Assembly (NCBI GenBank): GCA_030386875.1
Contig: CM059566.1
Span: 41,576,068 to 41,640,067 of the forward strand
Direction: 5' to 3'
Source: Morinoia aosen
Lineage: Eukaryota; Arthropoda; Malacostraca; Amphipoda; Talitridae
DNA length: 64,000 bases
The notes under the pieces are model-generated. The model ran no database searches and had not been told where the DNA came from. It worked only from the letters and a program-made list of their open reading frames with translations. Made by a program: the position numbers and the translations under genes. Positions 22,401-33,949 of the stretch are shown in pieces (the stretch's first letter is position 1; every line of letters starts with the position of its first letter).

Positions 22401-25400
22401 TGAAACGCTGCAGCATGGGTCTGTGGAAGAAATAAATATGCATCAAAATGATGTCTCGACTATCTATGTAAATGAAAACTATCCTATTCCATTTGTAAGA
22501 ACTAATTTACATTTTTCACTACAAAGTAGTAGCGAGTTGCGTTACCTCATTTAGCTTACGATATTTTACATTTATATCGATTTGGCTGAAGACACATGTG
22601 TCACTATTGGCGCACATTACTCAAAAAAATGGTACCACTCCAGGCAACGTGTACCGATTGAGGCTTGCTACTTTTTTCGACAACTTCCCCTCAGTGGATG
22701 TTACTGTTGTATCTACAGGATTTTGCGCTCTCAAGGGAATTTGCGAGGTCCCGGACTTAAGTTTAGGTAGGCCCTTCTTTTTGTAGTAACAGACTGGGTT
22801 TTTATTATTTTTGTTAACCATGTTTTTGCAGTTCACTGCTGTCCTGTTTTCCAGCACATACTACTTTCTTTTTAAACTTTAATCTTGTTTCATGAACTTT
22901 TTCCGCAATTTACTGTTCCTATGTGCATTAATCCCGCGTTCCCTTTAATGGCACCTTCCTCCTTTCTCTCTTTAGAACGCGTTTGTTGCGGCTAGGGAGG
23001 CTTAAATTAACTACTAATCTGATTTATTTTTTTAAACAGAATATTGTACTGCTTTAGAAAATATTGTACGTTGACTGCTTGGTGGTGACCCATCAGTTGT
23101 CACAGCGGGTGAGCTGCGGGTGAGCGCATAAAGCGGGTGAGCTGCGTTGGTCGCACGAATTGAAAATTGAAATTCCATTCAAATTTGAATATTGATCTTC
23201 ACTTCAACCCACCGCCATAGAAGCATTGATATTACTTCTTGTTATATCCCTTCACAGTCAGAATTATATCTCTACTGGTTACACGTTACTGCTCACGCAT
23301 AGAAGCTTTGTGAGAGTTGAGGCAGCAGAAGGGGGGGCCAAGCACGTATGGTCATAGTGTTTCAAACGTTTCAAATCATTAGAAGAATGAAAAGTCAACA
23401 GGGTTTTATTTTTGTACTTCCAGTTGGAACACACTTTGTAACTGAATAACTTCTTCACACTTAGGCTGCGAGGTGACCCACCGGTGGTCACTGAGGAGAT
23501 TTCCTTAATGCTGCTGACCGACGAGCAGTCACACACTCCGTTTTCATAAATACTTGATGAAAACTAAATGAAGGCACGATCTATTAAATGTTCCTTGTAT
23601 TCAAAATTGATCTTTAAAATAACTCTAATTTGAATTGAATATTGAACTTCAGTTTGACTCGTCATAGATGACGTCTTCAATGTTGCTCTCTATTAAGGAG
23701 ACATTTGTTGTAATGGGAGTCACAACCTCGATTACGTGCGCATCGGAAAATGAATTTATAACTTCATTTTTCTTTTATATTCCTATTGTGTACCATTTAC
23801 CATATTTGCTCTGAATAAATTCAAAACTTTCACTATTGTAATGAATAAACGTTTCAGGACTGGTTTTTAAATCTCAAATCTACCTAATACAAGTATCGGT
23901 AACCACTAGAAAAAAGGCATTCGTGTGGTTAGCTATTATTTTTCCATTTCTTCCGACTTCAAATCTAGCTAATATAACCGAGACAAGTACGGGTATTAAC
24001 CACGACAAGTACGGGTATTAACCACGACAAGTACGGGCATTAACCACGACAAGTACTGGCATTAACCACGACAAGTACGGGCATTAACCACGATAAGTAC
24101 GGGCATTAACCACGACAAGTACGGGCATTAACCACGACAAGTACGGGCATTAACCACGACAAGTACGGGCATTAACCACGCCAAGTAAGGGCATTAACCA
24201 CGACAAGTACGGGCATTAACCACGACAAGTACGGGCATTAACCACGACGAGTACGGGCATTAACCACGACGAGTACGGGCATTAACCACGACGAGTACGG
24301 GCATTAACCACGACGAGTACGGGCATTAACCACGACGAGTACGGGCATTAACCACGACGAGTACGGGCATTAACCACGACGAGTACGGGCATTAACCACG
24401 ACGAGTACGGGCATTAACCACGACGAGTACGGGCATTAACCACGACGAGTACGGGCATTAACCACGACGAGTACGGGCATTAACCACGACGAGTACGGGC
24501 ATTAACCACGACGAGTACGGGCATTAACCACGACGAGTACGGGCATTAACCACGACGAGTACGGGCATTAACCACGACGAGTACGGGCATTAACCACGAC
24601 GAGTACGGGCATTAACCACGACGAGTACGGGCATTAACCACGACGAGTACGGGCATTAACCACGACGAGTACGGGCATTAACCACGACGAGTACGGGCAT
24701 TAACCACGACGAGTACGGGCATTAACCACGACGAGTACGGGCATTAACCACGACGAGTACGGGCATTAACCACGACGAGTACGGGCATTAACCACGACGA
24801 GTACGGGCATTAACCACGACGAGTACGGGCATTAACCACGACGAGTACGGGCATTAACCACGACGAGTACGGGCATTAACCACGACGAGTACGGGCATTA
24901 ACCACGACGAGTACGGGCATTAACCACGACGAGTACGGGCATTAACCACGACGAGTACGGGCATTAACCACGACGAGTACGGGCATTAACCACGACGAGT
25001 ACGGGCATTAACCACGACGAGTACGGGCATTAACCACGACGAGTACGGGCATTAACCACGACGAGTATGGGCATTAACCACGACGAGTACGGGCATTAAC
25101 CACGACGAGTACAAGCTATCATTTTTTCATTTTTAATTGCATCATCTACCCTATCTGCGGCGTGTATTGCCTGCCTGAGCTGATCTGTGAACTTGGCTTA
25201 CAGGCTGGAGGCGTACCCCCAGTTTCTGACGTGTCTGTTCGTGGGCGGCTTGTACAACCCGACGCTGTCCGCCGCTGCTGGCGCTGTGTGGGTCGCGAGC
25301 CGCGTCGCTTACGCTCTGGGCTACTACACCGGCGGTGAGTTGTCTTGCCGGGGTCGTGACGCTTCGTGAATGTACCAATTGTGATTATGTAAATTTATGC

Positions 25401-27740
25401 ATGATGCCATTTACAAATATATTTTGAATTGTACTTGATGTAATATGCCACTGCGTCTCAATGTGCGGATCACTTGTTGGTGGTAACAGGTTAAACGACT
25501 ACAATAATAATAAAAATAATTGGTGAATGTACGTTCAGGTTCAGTGGCTAAATCTGCACGTCGAGTTCACTTGCTGCCTTAGCACTCCCCATTTTTAGGA
25601 TTTAATCGAGCTTTGAAGTTGTGGCGGATTTGGAGTTGATTTTCTTTACTACTGACACCCCCCCCCTCCCCCCGGGGGATACAACTATTGTATCTATGGG
25701 AATTAGCGCTCCCAGGGGGACAATGGGAGGGCCCGAGATAAAGGTTAGGCATTTCATTTTGTTAAAATGAAATAGGTTTTTGTTTTGTTACATATCATCT
25801 TTTTTCGGTTCACTGCTGTCCTGTTTTTTCAGCACCTACTACTTTCTTCTTCATCTTTAATCTTGTTTCATAAGCTTCTTTCTTATCTTACTATTTCTAT
25901 GCCCTTTCTGCTTAGATTCCGCGTTCTCTTAACTCCATACTAAATGGTACCTTCTTCCTTCCTTTCTTTAGATCACATTTGTTGCGGATAGGGAGGCATA
26001 AACTAACTAATAATCTAAAATCTTTTTTACTACTGAAGATTTTCAAGGTGTAAATTCAGATCTTATATCAATATCGGTTTTTTCTTTATCTCGAGTCACC
26101 GTCACATGTACTGTGGCAATATTATTATGAGTCGCTTTTCGTGAGAGAAATTAGCTTTCAAGTATGAATACAACACACGATGTCCCACAAAAACCCAAAC
26201 TGAGTATTTATTTTCCCATATCAGTAACACCATGGTAAGAATACCTCAAGCATTTAATTTCTAGCCAAATTATCCTTCAAAATTAACCTATAGAAAAGGT
26301 ATAAATGATTAGGATGGTATTTCTGATACGGGAACATAGATACTCTGTTCGGGTTATTGTGGGACATGCTGTATAGCCGTTTTTATCTTCTTACGTACCT
26401 ATATTGCCAAACGGCTATAACAAAATAATGATTGAACTCGACGATTAGGAGATGAAAAAATAAATCCTGAATGCGCTGATGGAACGCTTATGTTTAAACC
26501 TCATTGTATGTGAATAAAAATTAAAATAAGAGTATTTTCTGAAATGTGTGGACCGCGTTAATATTTTATAAACGCAGAACTTACGAGTATTTTTATGTGC
26601 CTTCGTGATGACTGGAGTGTTCCCTTCGTAACGGAATGCTATGAAAACGCTCAAATTGTCTATCCCAGTGAACTGCGAGGCACTTTATCTAGTATTCTTG
26701 TACTATTATTCCTCTCATCTTCAACTTTTGGCTATTCGTGTCTCGCATGCAATTTCTGGACTTGAGAATTGATTCGAGGGATTTTGGTTGCAAATAGATG
26801 GTTTTGTGTTCTTTAGAGGGTTATGTGTGTTGAGTTTGTTCTCCAACATATTATAGGAATTAGTGGCTTTAGAAATAAACTCGGCATTCATAAACTCTTT
26901 CGTTGCTTAACACTTTGACTGCGACGTGCGCCACCTGTGGTACACGGAGGTAATTTTCGTTATGCTGCTGATCGACCAGTAGTCGCAAATTCAATTTTTA
27001 TAAGTACTTAATCAAAACTAAATCAAGGCACGATCCAGTTCATGTTTGGTTTTTCAAAATAGTTTTACTGCAATTGACTTGGCATTCAACTTAATATTTA
27101 GTGGTTGCAGTCAAAGTGTTAAGTTAGGGAGATTTGGTGTCGTCAGAGCTATTGATTTTCATTTGCATAAAACAAGTACGTATAAATTTTTCACATTGTC
27201 CACGCAAAGTTAGTTTATGAAAAGAATCACTGGTCTATCCTGTATACAAATTCACAGCAACGTCTCATCTTCAAAGCAAACATAAAATTGGTGGTGATTT
27301 ACGTACGCTTCTGAGCACGAAACTTAATACACTTTCGATATTATACCCTAATCACTTTTAAAAGATCTGTATTTGTTAAAATTTCGTCAACGCACTAGCA
27401 TTTGTTTGTAGAGCGTTGAAAATAAGTTTTTGTTGGAATTTTGCATATTCGCCTCAATAAGCTACGAGGAAAATCTACCTTGAGGTTTGTTCAGTTGTTT
27501 CCTGTACAGCTGCAAACCTCGATGTAAAATTGATTTGGAAGAATAATTGAAAGTCGTTCATCTATCATTTTTATTTGCAATTTTGTGAGTTTTGATAGCA
27601 TTTGGAAGGGATATTCATGTTCAGGAATGTCGTTTGCAGACCCGAAGAAGCGAATGTGGGGCGCCTTCGGCTATTTTGGCCTGTTCCCCATGATGTACTT
27701 CACTGTCCGCCAGGGCGCTGCCATGCTCGGTTGGTTCTGA
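19410..27740 (+). CDS. MGST3: Microsomal glutathione S-transferase 3 (MAPEG family)
   Basis: MGST3 is a small integral membrane enzyme of the ER/outer mitochondrial membrane with glutathione transferase/peroxidase activity toward lipid hydroperoxides. Exons 19410-19499, 20965-21062, 25204-25334 and 27640-27740 join in phase with good GT-AG sites and give 139 residues (family about 150). The start A-C-A-ATG-G is good, and an AG at 19380-19381 suggests a 5' UTR intron just upstream. Visible family marks: [10 protein letters not shown] at the N terminus (first membrane helix), K-Y-P-L-M-Y-S, the MAPEG core [13 protein letters not shown] (glutathione-binding loop), G-G-L-Y-N-P, and A-L-G-Y-Y-T-G-D-P-K-K-R before the last helix. 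All key residues I can judge are present and the frame is intact. The gene is convergent with ACADL. The 3' end of exon 2 is tandemly duplicated in the intron. Confidence 0.94.
19530..19764. repeat. T1-type MITE fragment in MGST3 intron 1
   Basis: It shares with the intact T1 element at 26907-27122 the blocks GTGACCCACCGGTGGTCAC, GCTGCTGACC, AATGAAGGCnCGATCCAGTTAATG and TTGAATATTnAACTTCAGTT. The ends are degraded, with a TTAA near 19761. Confidence 0.55.
21025..21310 (+). repeat. Three tandem copies of the MGST3 exon 2 end with its splice donor
   Basis: A unit of 102-105 bp starts at 21025, 21127 and about 21232. Copy 1 is the real exon end (C-Y-Q-R-A-H-Q-N-T) with its donor at 21063. Copies 2 and 3 encode near-identical peptides in intron 2. 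Copy 2 has lost the donor GT (ACGAAAGG), while copy 3 keeps ACACGTAGGG. They are exon-derived, non-coding duplicates. Confidence 0.85.
22686..23028 (+). repeat. R1, copy 5 (diverged, sense, MGST3 intron 2)
   Basis: Diverged R1 with CAGTTCACTGCTGTCCTG, TTTCTTTTTAAACTTTAATC and AGGGAGGCTTAAATTAAC landmarks. Confidence 0.6.
23066..23693. repeat. Two degraded T1-type MITE fragments
   Basis: About 23066-23225 and 23455-23693 both carry T1 blocks (GGTGACCCACCGGTGGTCAC, TGCTGCTGACCGACGAGCAG, TGAATATTGAACTTCAGTTTGA). Terminal inverted repeats are no longer clear. The sequence between them is plain AT-rich intron. Confidence 0.5.
23979..25112. repeat. 22-bp satellite-like minisatellite, about 51 units
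   Basis: Unit CACGACGAGTACGGGCATTA+AC is repeated head to tail with no length change through about 1.12 kb in MGST3 intron 2, ending 91 bases before exon 3. Units 1-12 carry ACAAG with several private variants. Units 13-51 carry ACGAG and are almost identical. A stop codon lies in the unit, so it is not coding. There are no spacers, so it is not a CRISPR array. Confidence 0.95.
25659..26020 (+). repeat. R1, copy 6 (sense, MGST3 intron 3)
   Basis: Full-length, little-diverged R1 following a C-rich run, from GGGGGATACAACTATTGTAT to ACTAACTAATAATCTAAAATC. Confidence 0.7.
26171..26371. mobile_element. Mariner-type MITE, about 200 bp
   Basis: Terminal inverted repeats of about 50 bp (GATGTCCCACAAAAACCCAA at the left, complement of GGGTTATTGTGGGACATGC at the right) are flanked by TA at 26169-26170 and 26372-26373. 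No coding capacity. It lies in MGST3 intron 3. Confidence 0.75.
26907..27122. mobile_element. TTAA-flanked MITE, family T1 (intact copy)
   Basis: TTAA + CACTTTGACTGC at the left and GCAGTCAAAGTG + TTAA at the right: 12-bp perfect inverted ends with TTAA target duplications, the hallmark of piggyBac-mobilised elements. It is 216 bp including both TTAA and lies in MGST3 intron 3. Confidence 0.8.
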
Positions 27741-27989
27741 GCCGCGCCGTGGAACTTTTGCAATGGGCGTTTTGGTTAATATGTATTGGTAATTGTAATG
27801 TTACTTCGGCTTAGCGTTTGTATCCAAGTACCGGGGTGCCTTTAACGATATAATCGTTCCTAAATTTGTATTGGTAATTTTGACGTATGTTTCGCTATGC
27901 TCTGGCATATAATTTTACGCACATTTGACGGCACAAATTTGGCTTAGTTATATAATTTTCTGTTATAATCTTTCCTGTACTGAAAATGC

Positions 27990-27995
27990 AATAAA
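27990..27995 (+). terminator. Candidate poly(A) signal of MGST3
   Basis: AATAAA 250 bases after the MGST3 stop codon, the first hexamer downstream. Confidence 0.55.
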
Positions 27996-28962
27996 GGATG
28001 AGTCTCTGTACTTCAATGTTAACATCAACGCGTTTCGGGATAATTGTTGTGAATGGCATTTTTTTCAGCTACGTGTCATTGACGATTCATTAAATTTACA
28101 AATTTTGACAACCTGCTGTTTATGATTATTCAAGACTTGGGTAAAAATTAAGTTAGTGAAGATTGTCTACGTTGGTTCGTTGATGCGTTGTATCCCAAGT
28201 TTCGGACTTGGCTAATGGCCTGATATGCATTTCACTGCGGTGTGTTCACATAATTGCGATATTGAGAACTTTACTAACTTGCGCTTCCATTTATTGTTCT
28301 ATGTCGTGCTCATTGCAATCCTACTTCTAATCTTGTTTTGGACTAGCAAAATTTGAATATGCTCAACGAAAAATGTTTTTTGCGCTCTTTATGATGTACC
28401 AATGGCTATGTTAGATATGAGAATAACTTCTCAGAAAAGTACCTTTAAGTATCTTTGGGCAGTTAATGATTTATCCTTGCTTTTGTTACGAAATATTGAG
28501 TAAAGTTTTTCTTTAGTTTATAGTTGACGGTTGTTTGTTGTTACCTTGAAAGGTCTTGTTTCACAGTTTAATCGCAGTTATTCTAAGTTTAGTGAGCGGA
28601 ATTTCTCTATCTCTTTCTCTTTGAAGTATTACGTCAAATAAAGTACTACCTTACTTATTACATGGCCTTAACTTTCTTTTTCTAAAGGTTGTCTTCAAAG
28701 TCTTTTTTTACTGGGCAATACTTTAGCCAATACGTTTGACATGTTGAGTTCTATCTCAAAACTTTCTCTTCTTACTCAAGTCTCCAAATATAGAAAATAT
28801 ATTATTTCTTTGTAGTTTTATTGAAGGCAAAACATTTACAATTGAACGAAAAGATTGTTCCTGTTGTCTTTCAGAAATGTTGCATGTTTATTGTTAAAGG
28901 TTGTTAGCATTATCCGTGTTGGGCATTTCTATTTTGATGTTAATAAAGCGTGAAATTTACTT

Positions 28963-29275
28963 GATTTTAATTCCCAGCAATGTATTATGGAAGTAGAGAA
29001 TTCTATGTTCGTATATTATATGCAAGGCGTATCTCCATACAAGACTCTCTGCGCATATTATAGAAATAGCAAACAGAGATGAGTTTATAAAACAAATAGA
29101 AAGTAATAGGTGATGAAATAAGGGACAGCAGTAAACCGAAAAAAAGCTGATCAGTAACAAAATAAAAAGCTTATTCTATTTCAGTAGAGGGAAAGGCTAC
29201 CTCAGCTCGGCGCTCGCATTAACCTCTTAGGAGAACTAATTCCCATAAATCCATTAGTTGTTTCCCTCAAGGCAG
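28963..29275 (-). repeat. R1, copy 7 (old, minus)
   Basis: Complement of R1 with GGGACAGCAGTAAACCGAAAA, CTCAGCTCGG and GAACTAATTCCCATAAAT. Strongly diverged. It lies in the MGST3-ACADL spacer. Confidence 0.5.
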
Positions 29276-29394
29276 TAGATCTTAGCACGTTCCCCGCGGA
29301 CAAAACTGGGCAAATGATCATTTTTAGCAATGTAAATACTTTATTACCGTGAACCAATTAATAATATATTGTTACATAACTGACTATAGTCTAA

Positions 29395-29967
29395 TTAACC
29401 CTTTCGGTACTAACGGCTACTCCAGTGCCAAGTTGGCTAGTGCTTCCAGTTTAGGGCATCTAACCTAGTTTTAAAGTAATTTAACTAGTGAGGGAATATT
29501 TTGGAGTAAATAACAAAATTAGGGAAATTACAAAAATTCTTTAAACTAGTTTTTGAACAATTCCAGAAGCCTGCAAATGTAAATTACCATAGGCTACATT
29601 AGGACCCTATAGCATAGGCACGCGTAAGTTCCTGCTACAGGGTCCGTGCATCACATTCAATACCCTTTACAATTAACTTGAGCAAGTTGTTTCTGAACTT
29701 TCTTTATTTCTGGTAAATTCCGGCAAAAACTTATAAATAATTTCTTCGTAAATACAAAACTGTATCATCAACATCACAAATTTATGTCGCAAAGCATGGA
29801 GCTTCAAAGATTCAAAAAAATTTAAAATTAAAATAAAGAAGTAAGCACTTGCTTAAGCTAAAAGCACCCACACTAGGAAATTTTCACTGATCATTCAGGG
29901 TAATGACAAATTTTTTCCCTGGATGTTTTTACCCAAACCATTTGAATTATCGTACCGAAAGGGTTAA
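29395..29967. mobile_element. TTAA-flanked MITE, family T2 (complete copy)
   Basis: TTAACCCTTTCGGTACTAACG at the left and CGTACCGAAAGGGTTAA at the right, ending in TTAA on both sides; 573 bp including both TTAA. Non-coding and piggyBac-like by its target site. It is the uninterrupted reference for the copy at 11280-12345. Confidence 0.8.
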
Positions 29968-30603
29968 AACGCAGTTTCGCTCTACCAAAAAGTTTCAAAG
30001 CTACCCACAAAAAATTTAAAGCACAATTTTGATCGACCATCACGAAAATCACCAAACGAAATCATACAAAAGCTAAAACAGGCATAACACAATGATTAAC
30101 AACTAACATAATTAGCCTCGGAAATATAAAGCGCAAAACATTTGTCACGTTGGCATTCGTATTCGCAACCAATAAATTGTTGAAAGTTCATGCATACAAT
30201 AAAAAAATATCGATAAATTTACGACTTATTTAGACGTCATTCCCAGCAGGCATTGGAATTTCACAGAACGATACAGTAAAAACGAATATTGCGTTCCAGG
30301 AAAATCCCCGATATTTTATAGTAATAAAACTCGAGTGAAGGAAACACAATCCAAGCCAGGTATTTGAAGAGAAGAACAATCTAAAGTAAAGGAAGAATGA
30401 TATAGGTGAAACTATTTTTAAAAAACAGTGGATGTTTACAATCTACAGACTAATTTGAAGTTATGGTGATTGGTGGATTTTACACCCGAAGTGTCTATGA
30501 AGAGGTTAATTGCAAGTTTCCAAAATGTCAAATAGTTTCACGACTGAACGTAAGATAAAATTATAAGTTTGTGCCTCGCTAACCATAATAAGGTATCCCA
30601 AAG

Positions 30604-30868
30604 AGAAGAAGGATGGAGGCACTGTTCAGTATAGTTACCGGAACCCGGAATCTATGAACAAGATGAGTTTCCATACAAGATCTCAGTAACAGCAACTTGA
30701 GATGGAAGTTCTAATAAAACCAGATAGAAGTTGAAAAAAGTAATAAGCACAGAAAAACAAGACAGCAGTAAACAAAAAAACAAAGGTCCAAAACAAAACC
30801 TTCAACAAAAAGAACATCTACCCAACTTTCAGCATTTTCAGATCGGAGTGCTAATGAGGCGACTGAAG
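30604..30868 (-). repeat. R1, copy 8 (old, minus)
   Basis: Degraded R1 complement with ACAAGACAGCAGTAAAC, CTACCCAACTTTCAGC and GGAGTGCTAATGAGG. Confidence 0.45.
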
Positions 30869-31863
30869 GAAAGCAGATATTTCGTGTTCATGCGATAGCG
30901 CTCAAGCGTGCCATGACAATGCCGCTTAAAGAAAGAAATTAACAACTGTGCAGCCAAGAGATTATTACAATTCTCTGTTTAATTTAGAACGCTCCAACTG
31001 AGCATGGAACGATACTATCACGTTCATGGGAACAATATGAAATAGACCCACTGATTTATTACATTGTCTTTTGGAACAGTTGTTAATAGGCGAAGAATAT
31101 GAACAAAGCTTTCAAAACCGTCACATAAGACTAAGAAAATTCTGAGCTAACAAAAACAACTGACCCCTTGTACTAGATAACTTGTACGAGGATGAACGAT
31201 CGCTTGGGCGAAATTGTATCATCGAGTCCACTGAAAGAATCGATTCACAACCAACATTGAGAACATCCAGATTGAAAAACGAAGGCTGACAGATCGAAGG
31301 AATGAAAACATCTGTAAATATTGTTACTTCATCCTACTTCAATCAGGCTTCCCGAAGAAATCCAAGCAAGTGATGGAGAAAAAGAGGAAAAAACAATAAT
31401 AATGTCTAGCTATAAAAATAAACTATGTTGATACTGACGAGCTAATCTTAAGATACTCTGTGAGAATCGCTGTGTTCGAGGGGCACCGAATAATGCTCCC
31501 TTCGTGGGCCATTGACGCTCGCCACTGTAAGCAAGAACGCAAAACAACAGTGAGCATGTCAAGTATAATTAACAATTCCTCGCCGCAATCAGAGCAATAG
31601 TGCGTGGTTCAATAACCTCGAACGGAAACAAACTTCGCGGTGAGGTTCGCCCCTTACATAAGAATGAATTAAGATTTAACGAAAAATGAAGAAGAGACAA
31701 GAAACATTGTGTTAAATTCGGATTCAAACAAAAGAACAATCTACATTCCAGTGAACCTATGAGCTTCTTCTTATGTGAATGGCACGTCCGAAATGAAGAT
31801 CAAATGGCATCTAAATACGCAGAACTCAAGTCGTACAAATTATACCACGTTCAATTCAGAATA

Positions 31864-32086
31864 TTAACACTTTGACAGTAACGTGTGCCACCGGTAGCCA
31901 CGGAGGGGATTTTCACAATGCTACTGACCGATCAGTAGCCATTAACTCAATTCTCATGAATAATTGAAGCTAAATGAATGTATGATCCAGCTAATGTTTG
32001 TTATTTCAAAATTGCTCACTACAATTGACTTTAAATTTTAGTTGAATATTGAACTTTAGTTCAACCAACTTCGTCCTCAGTGTTAA
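31864..32086. mobile_element. TTAA-flanked MITE, family T1
   Basis: TTAACACTTTGACAGTAACG at the left, CTCAGTGTTAA at the right, TTAA on both sides. The body matches the copy at 26907. Confidence 0.65.
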
Positions 32087-33949
32087 GAGAAACCCTAAGT
32101 AAATAAGATTTTACAAAGCTCAAGGGCTAAAACCTAAATAATTAACTATGTCACCACAATTTTTGCCATCATTTCAGTATTAAATTGTTTAAAACCTAAA
32201 CTTTTCACTAAGCAGGTAGAGCTTAAAAGATCTTTACGCCTATCTCGTGTCGGTGCATAAATATAGCTTCTCAACTGGAGACTTAAGTAACACTTGTGGT
32301 GGCATCAAACTAACACAATTACACCCACTGCGATTTGCAGCCTTAGAGCGAACTGAAAGAACAATTGAAATTTTCAACTGGACAGGAATCTCAAAACTTT
32401 ATTCCATACGAACTATTTTCAGATTTATAACCACACAAAGTGGAAATTTGCAAAATCAAACCATGACGAATAATTCGCAAGAAATAATGTTTGGATTAGT
32501 TTACTCGTGCTTGGACAGTAGCAAAATCCCTTGCTTTCAACAGCACGCATTCAAAACGAATACAAGAGTGTCGCCTCACTTCAAGTGAGTTTTTTTTACA
32601 GCTCGCGAGACTGTGTTGCTTCAGAACTATCTTTTTACTCCAAAAATTACTGCATAATATGATGGAACTTTAAGTAATAAAAATTTGATCGACAATTTCG
32701 TAATATTTGGGACATCTGCCACGCGCGTCCCTCGCTCCCAGGGGCCGCGATGCAGATACAACAGTTGCCGTCATACGGCATGTTAAACTCAAAGAAAATA
32801 AATAACCAACAAATCCCACCAACATATGCGTCAAGTAACAGCCAGCGATTATGGTATGATGTATCACACACATTACAGTAGACAGGACAAGTGCTTGAAT
32901 ACTTTCCCACATCAACACGGAAGCAAGCCACGTTGTTCAAGGGAGTGAACTAAATTGACCTATCCTCGTGCCGGCGCACGGTATAATACTCGTAAACACA
33001 ACCTGTCGTTTTCACTTACTCTATACAAATAACAACTAAATTATTTCCCAAAGAAAACAGCCCTGACGCAAATTTGATTCACTTAACATATAATTTTTGA
33101 GCTTATTCAGTCACACCGTAAAATTTCGGAAATTAAACAACAAAGATACCTGAACTAGGAGGCAACCTGTTTTCTCATGGATAAGCTGCTTCCCACATAA
33201 ATTTAATGCGTAATTTTTTCAAGTCGCAGGGTTACACAGTAAACATTCAAGAAATAAACAATTGGTTAGAGTCTCTGGACCGTTGTGTTGCTTAAGGTAT
33301 AGTTTCCGTGCATTCAAAGGACAATCCTACAGTTCATTCTTTCAACCCGAGAATGCAAGTAGAGCCAGTATTTCTTTAGAAAAAATTTGTCCCACGTTTA
33401 TAACACGTTTTCGTTCATTGTTTTATGAGCGAAGAGTAGCTTAGCTAAAGTTTGCCATTACTTTTCACAAATTCCAAGTTTACACGGTACAGCTTGTTAC
33501 AGCAAGCAAAAAGGAAACTAAGTATTGAAAGCACTACTAAATAAGGGAGAAAACAGCACACCAGTAGTTGGACGAAAGCGTCGGCCGGTCACACGGCAAA
33601 TAAGGCAAGAGATAATATATGAAAGTAATGAAACTCCAGCCTCAGGCCGGCGAAACAAGCTTCCAAGCTTGATCAGCGACGCTAGTGCCGTACTCAGCTC
33701 TTGAAATTGAACAGATTTTTTTTCAAACATTCCTAGAACATAACGTCAAATGCTTATAGGGCTCACGTTCTAGTATTAAAATTAGTCGTAACAAGCTCAC
33801 AAGTCCAACTAAAATCAATTCTACACCAAACTCTACAATCTGAACTTTTTTTGCACCAAACTAGAAAACGAAGCCAGCAAAAAATCCAACTTAATGTGAG
33901 CACCACGACAGCTGCACCACGAGGCCGGCCCGCTCTGCGGCAGTAGCGT
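32087..33949. other. Spacer downstream of ACADL
   Basis: No gene recognised; the short frames here show no family signature. The ACADL 3' UTR must lie here on the minus strand, but I found no clear AATAAA complement near the stop. Confidence 0.35.

Noticed and set aside
23979-25112. CRISPR-like array
   Set aside because: Units are head-to-tail with no unique spacers, in a eukaryotic intron. It is a minisatellite.
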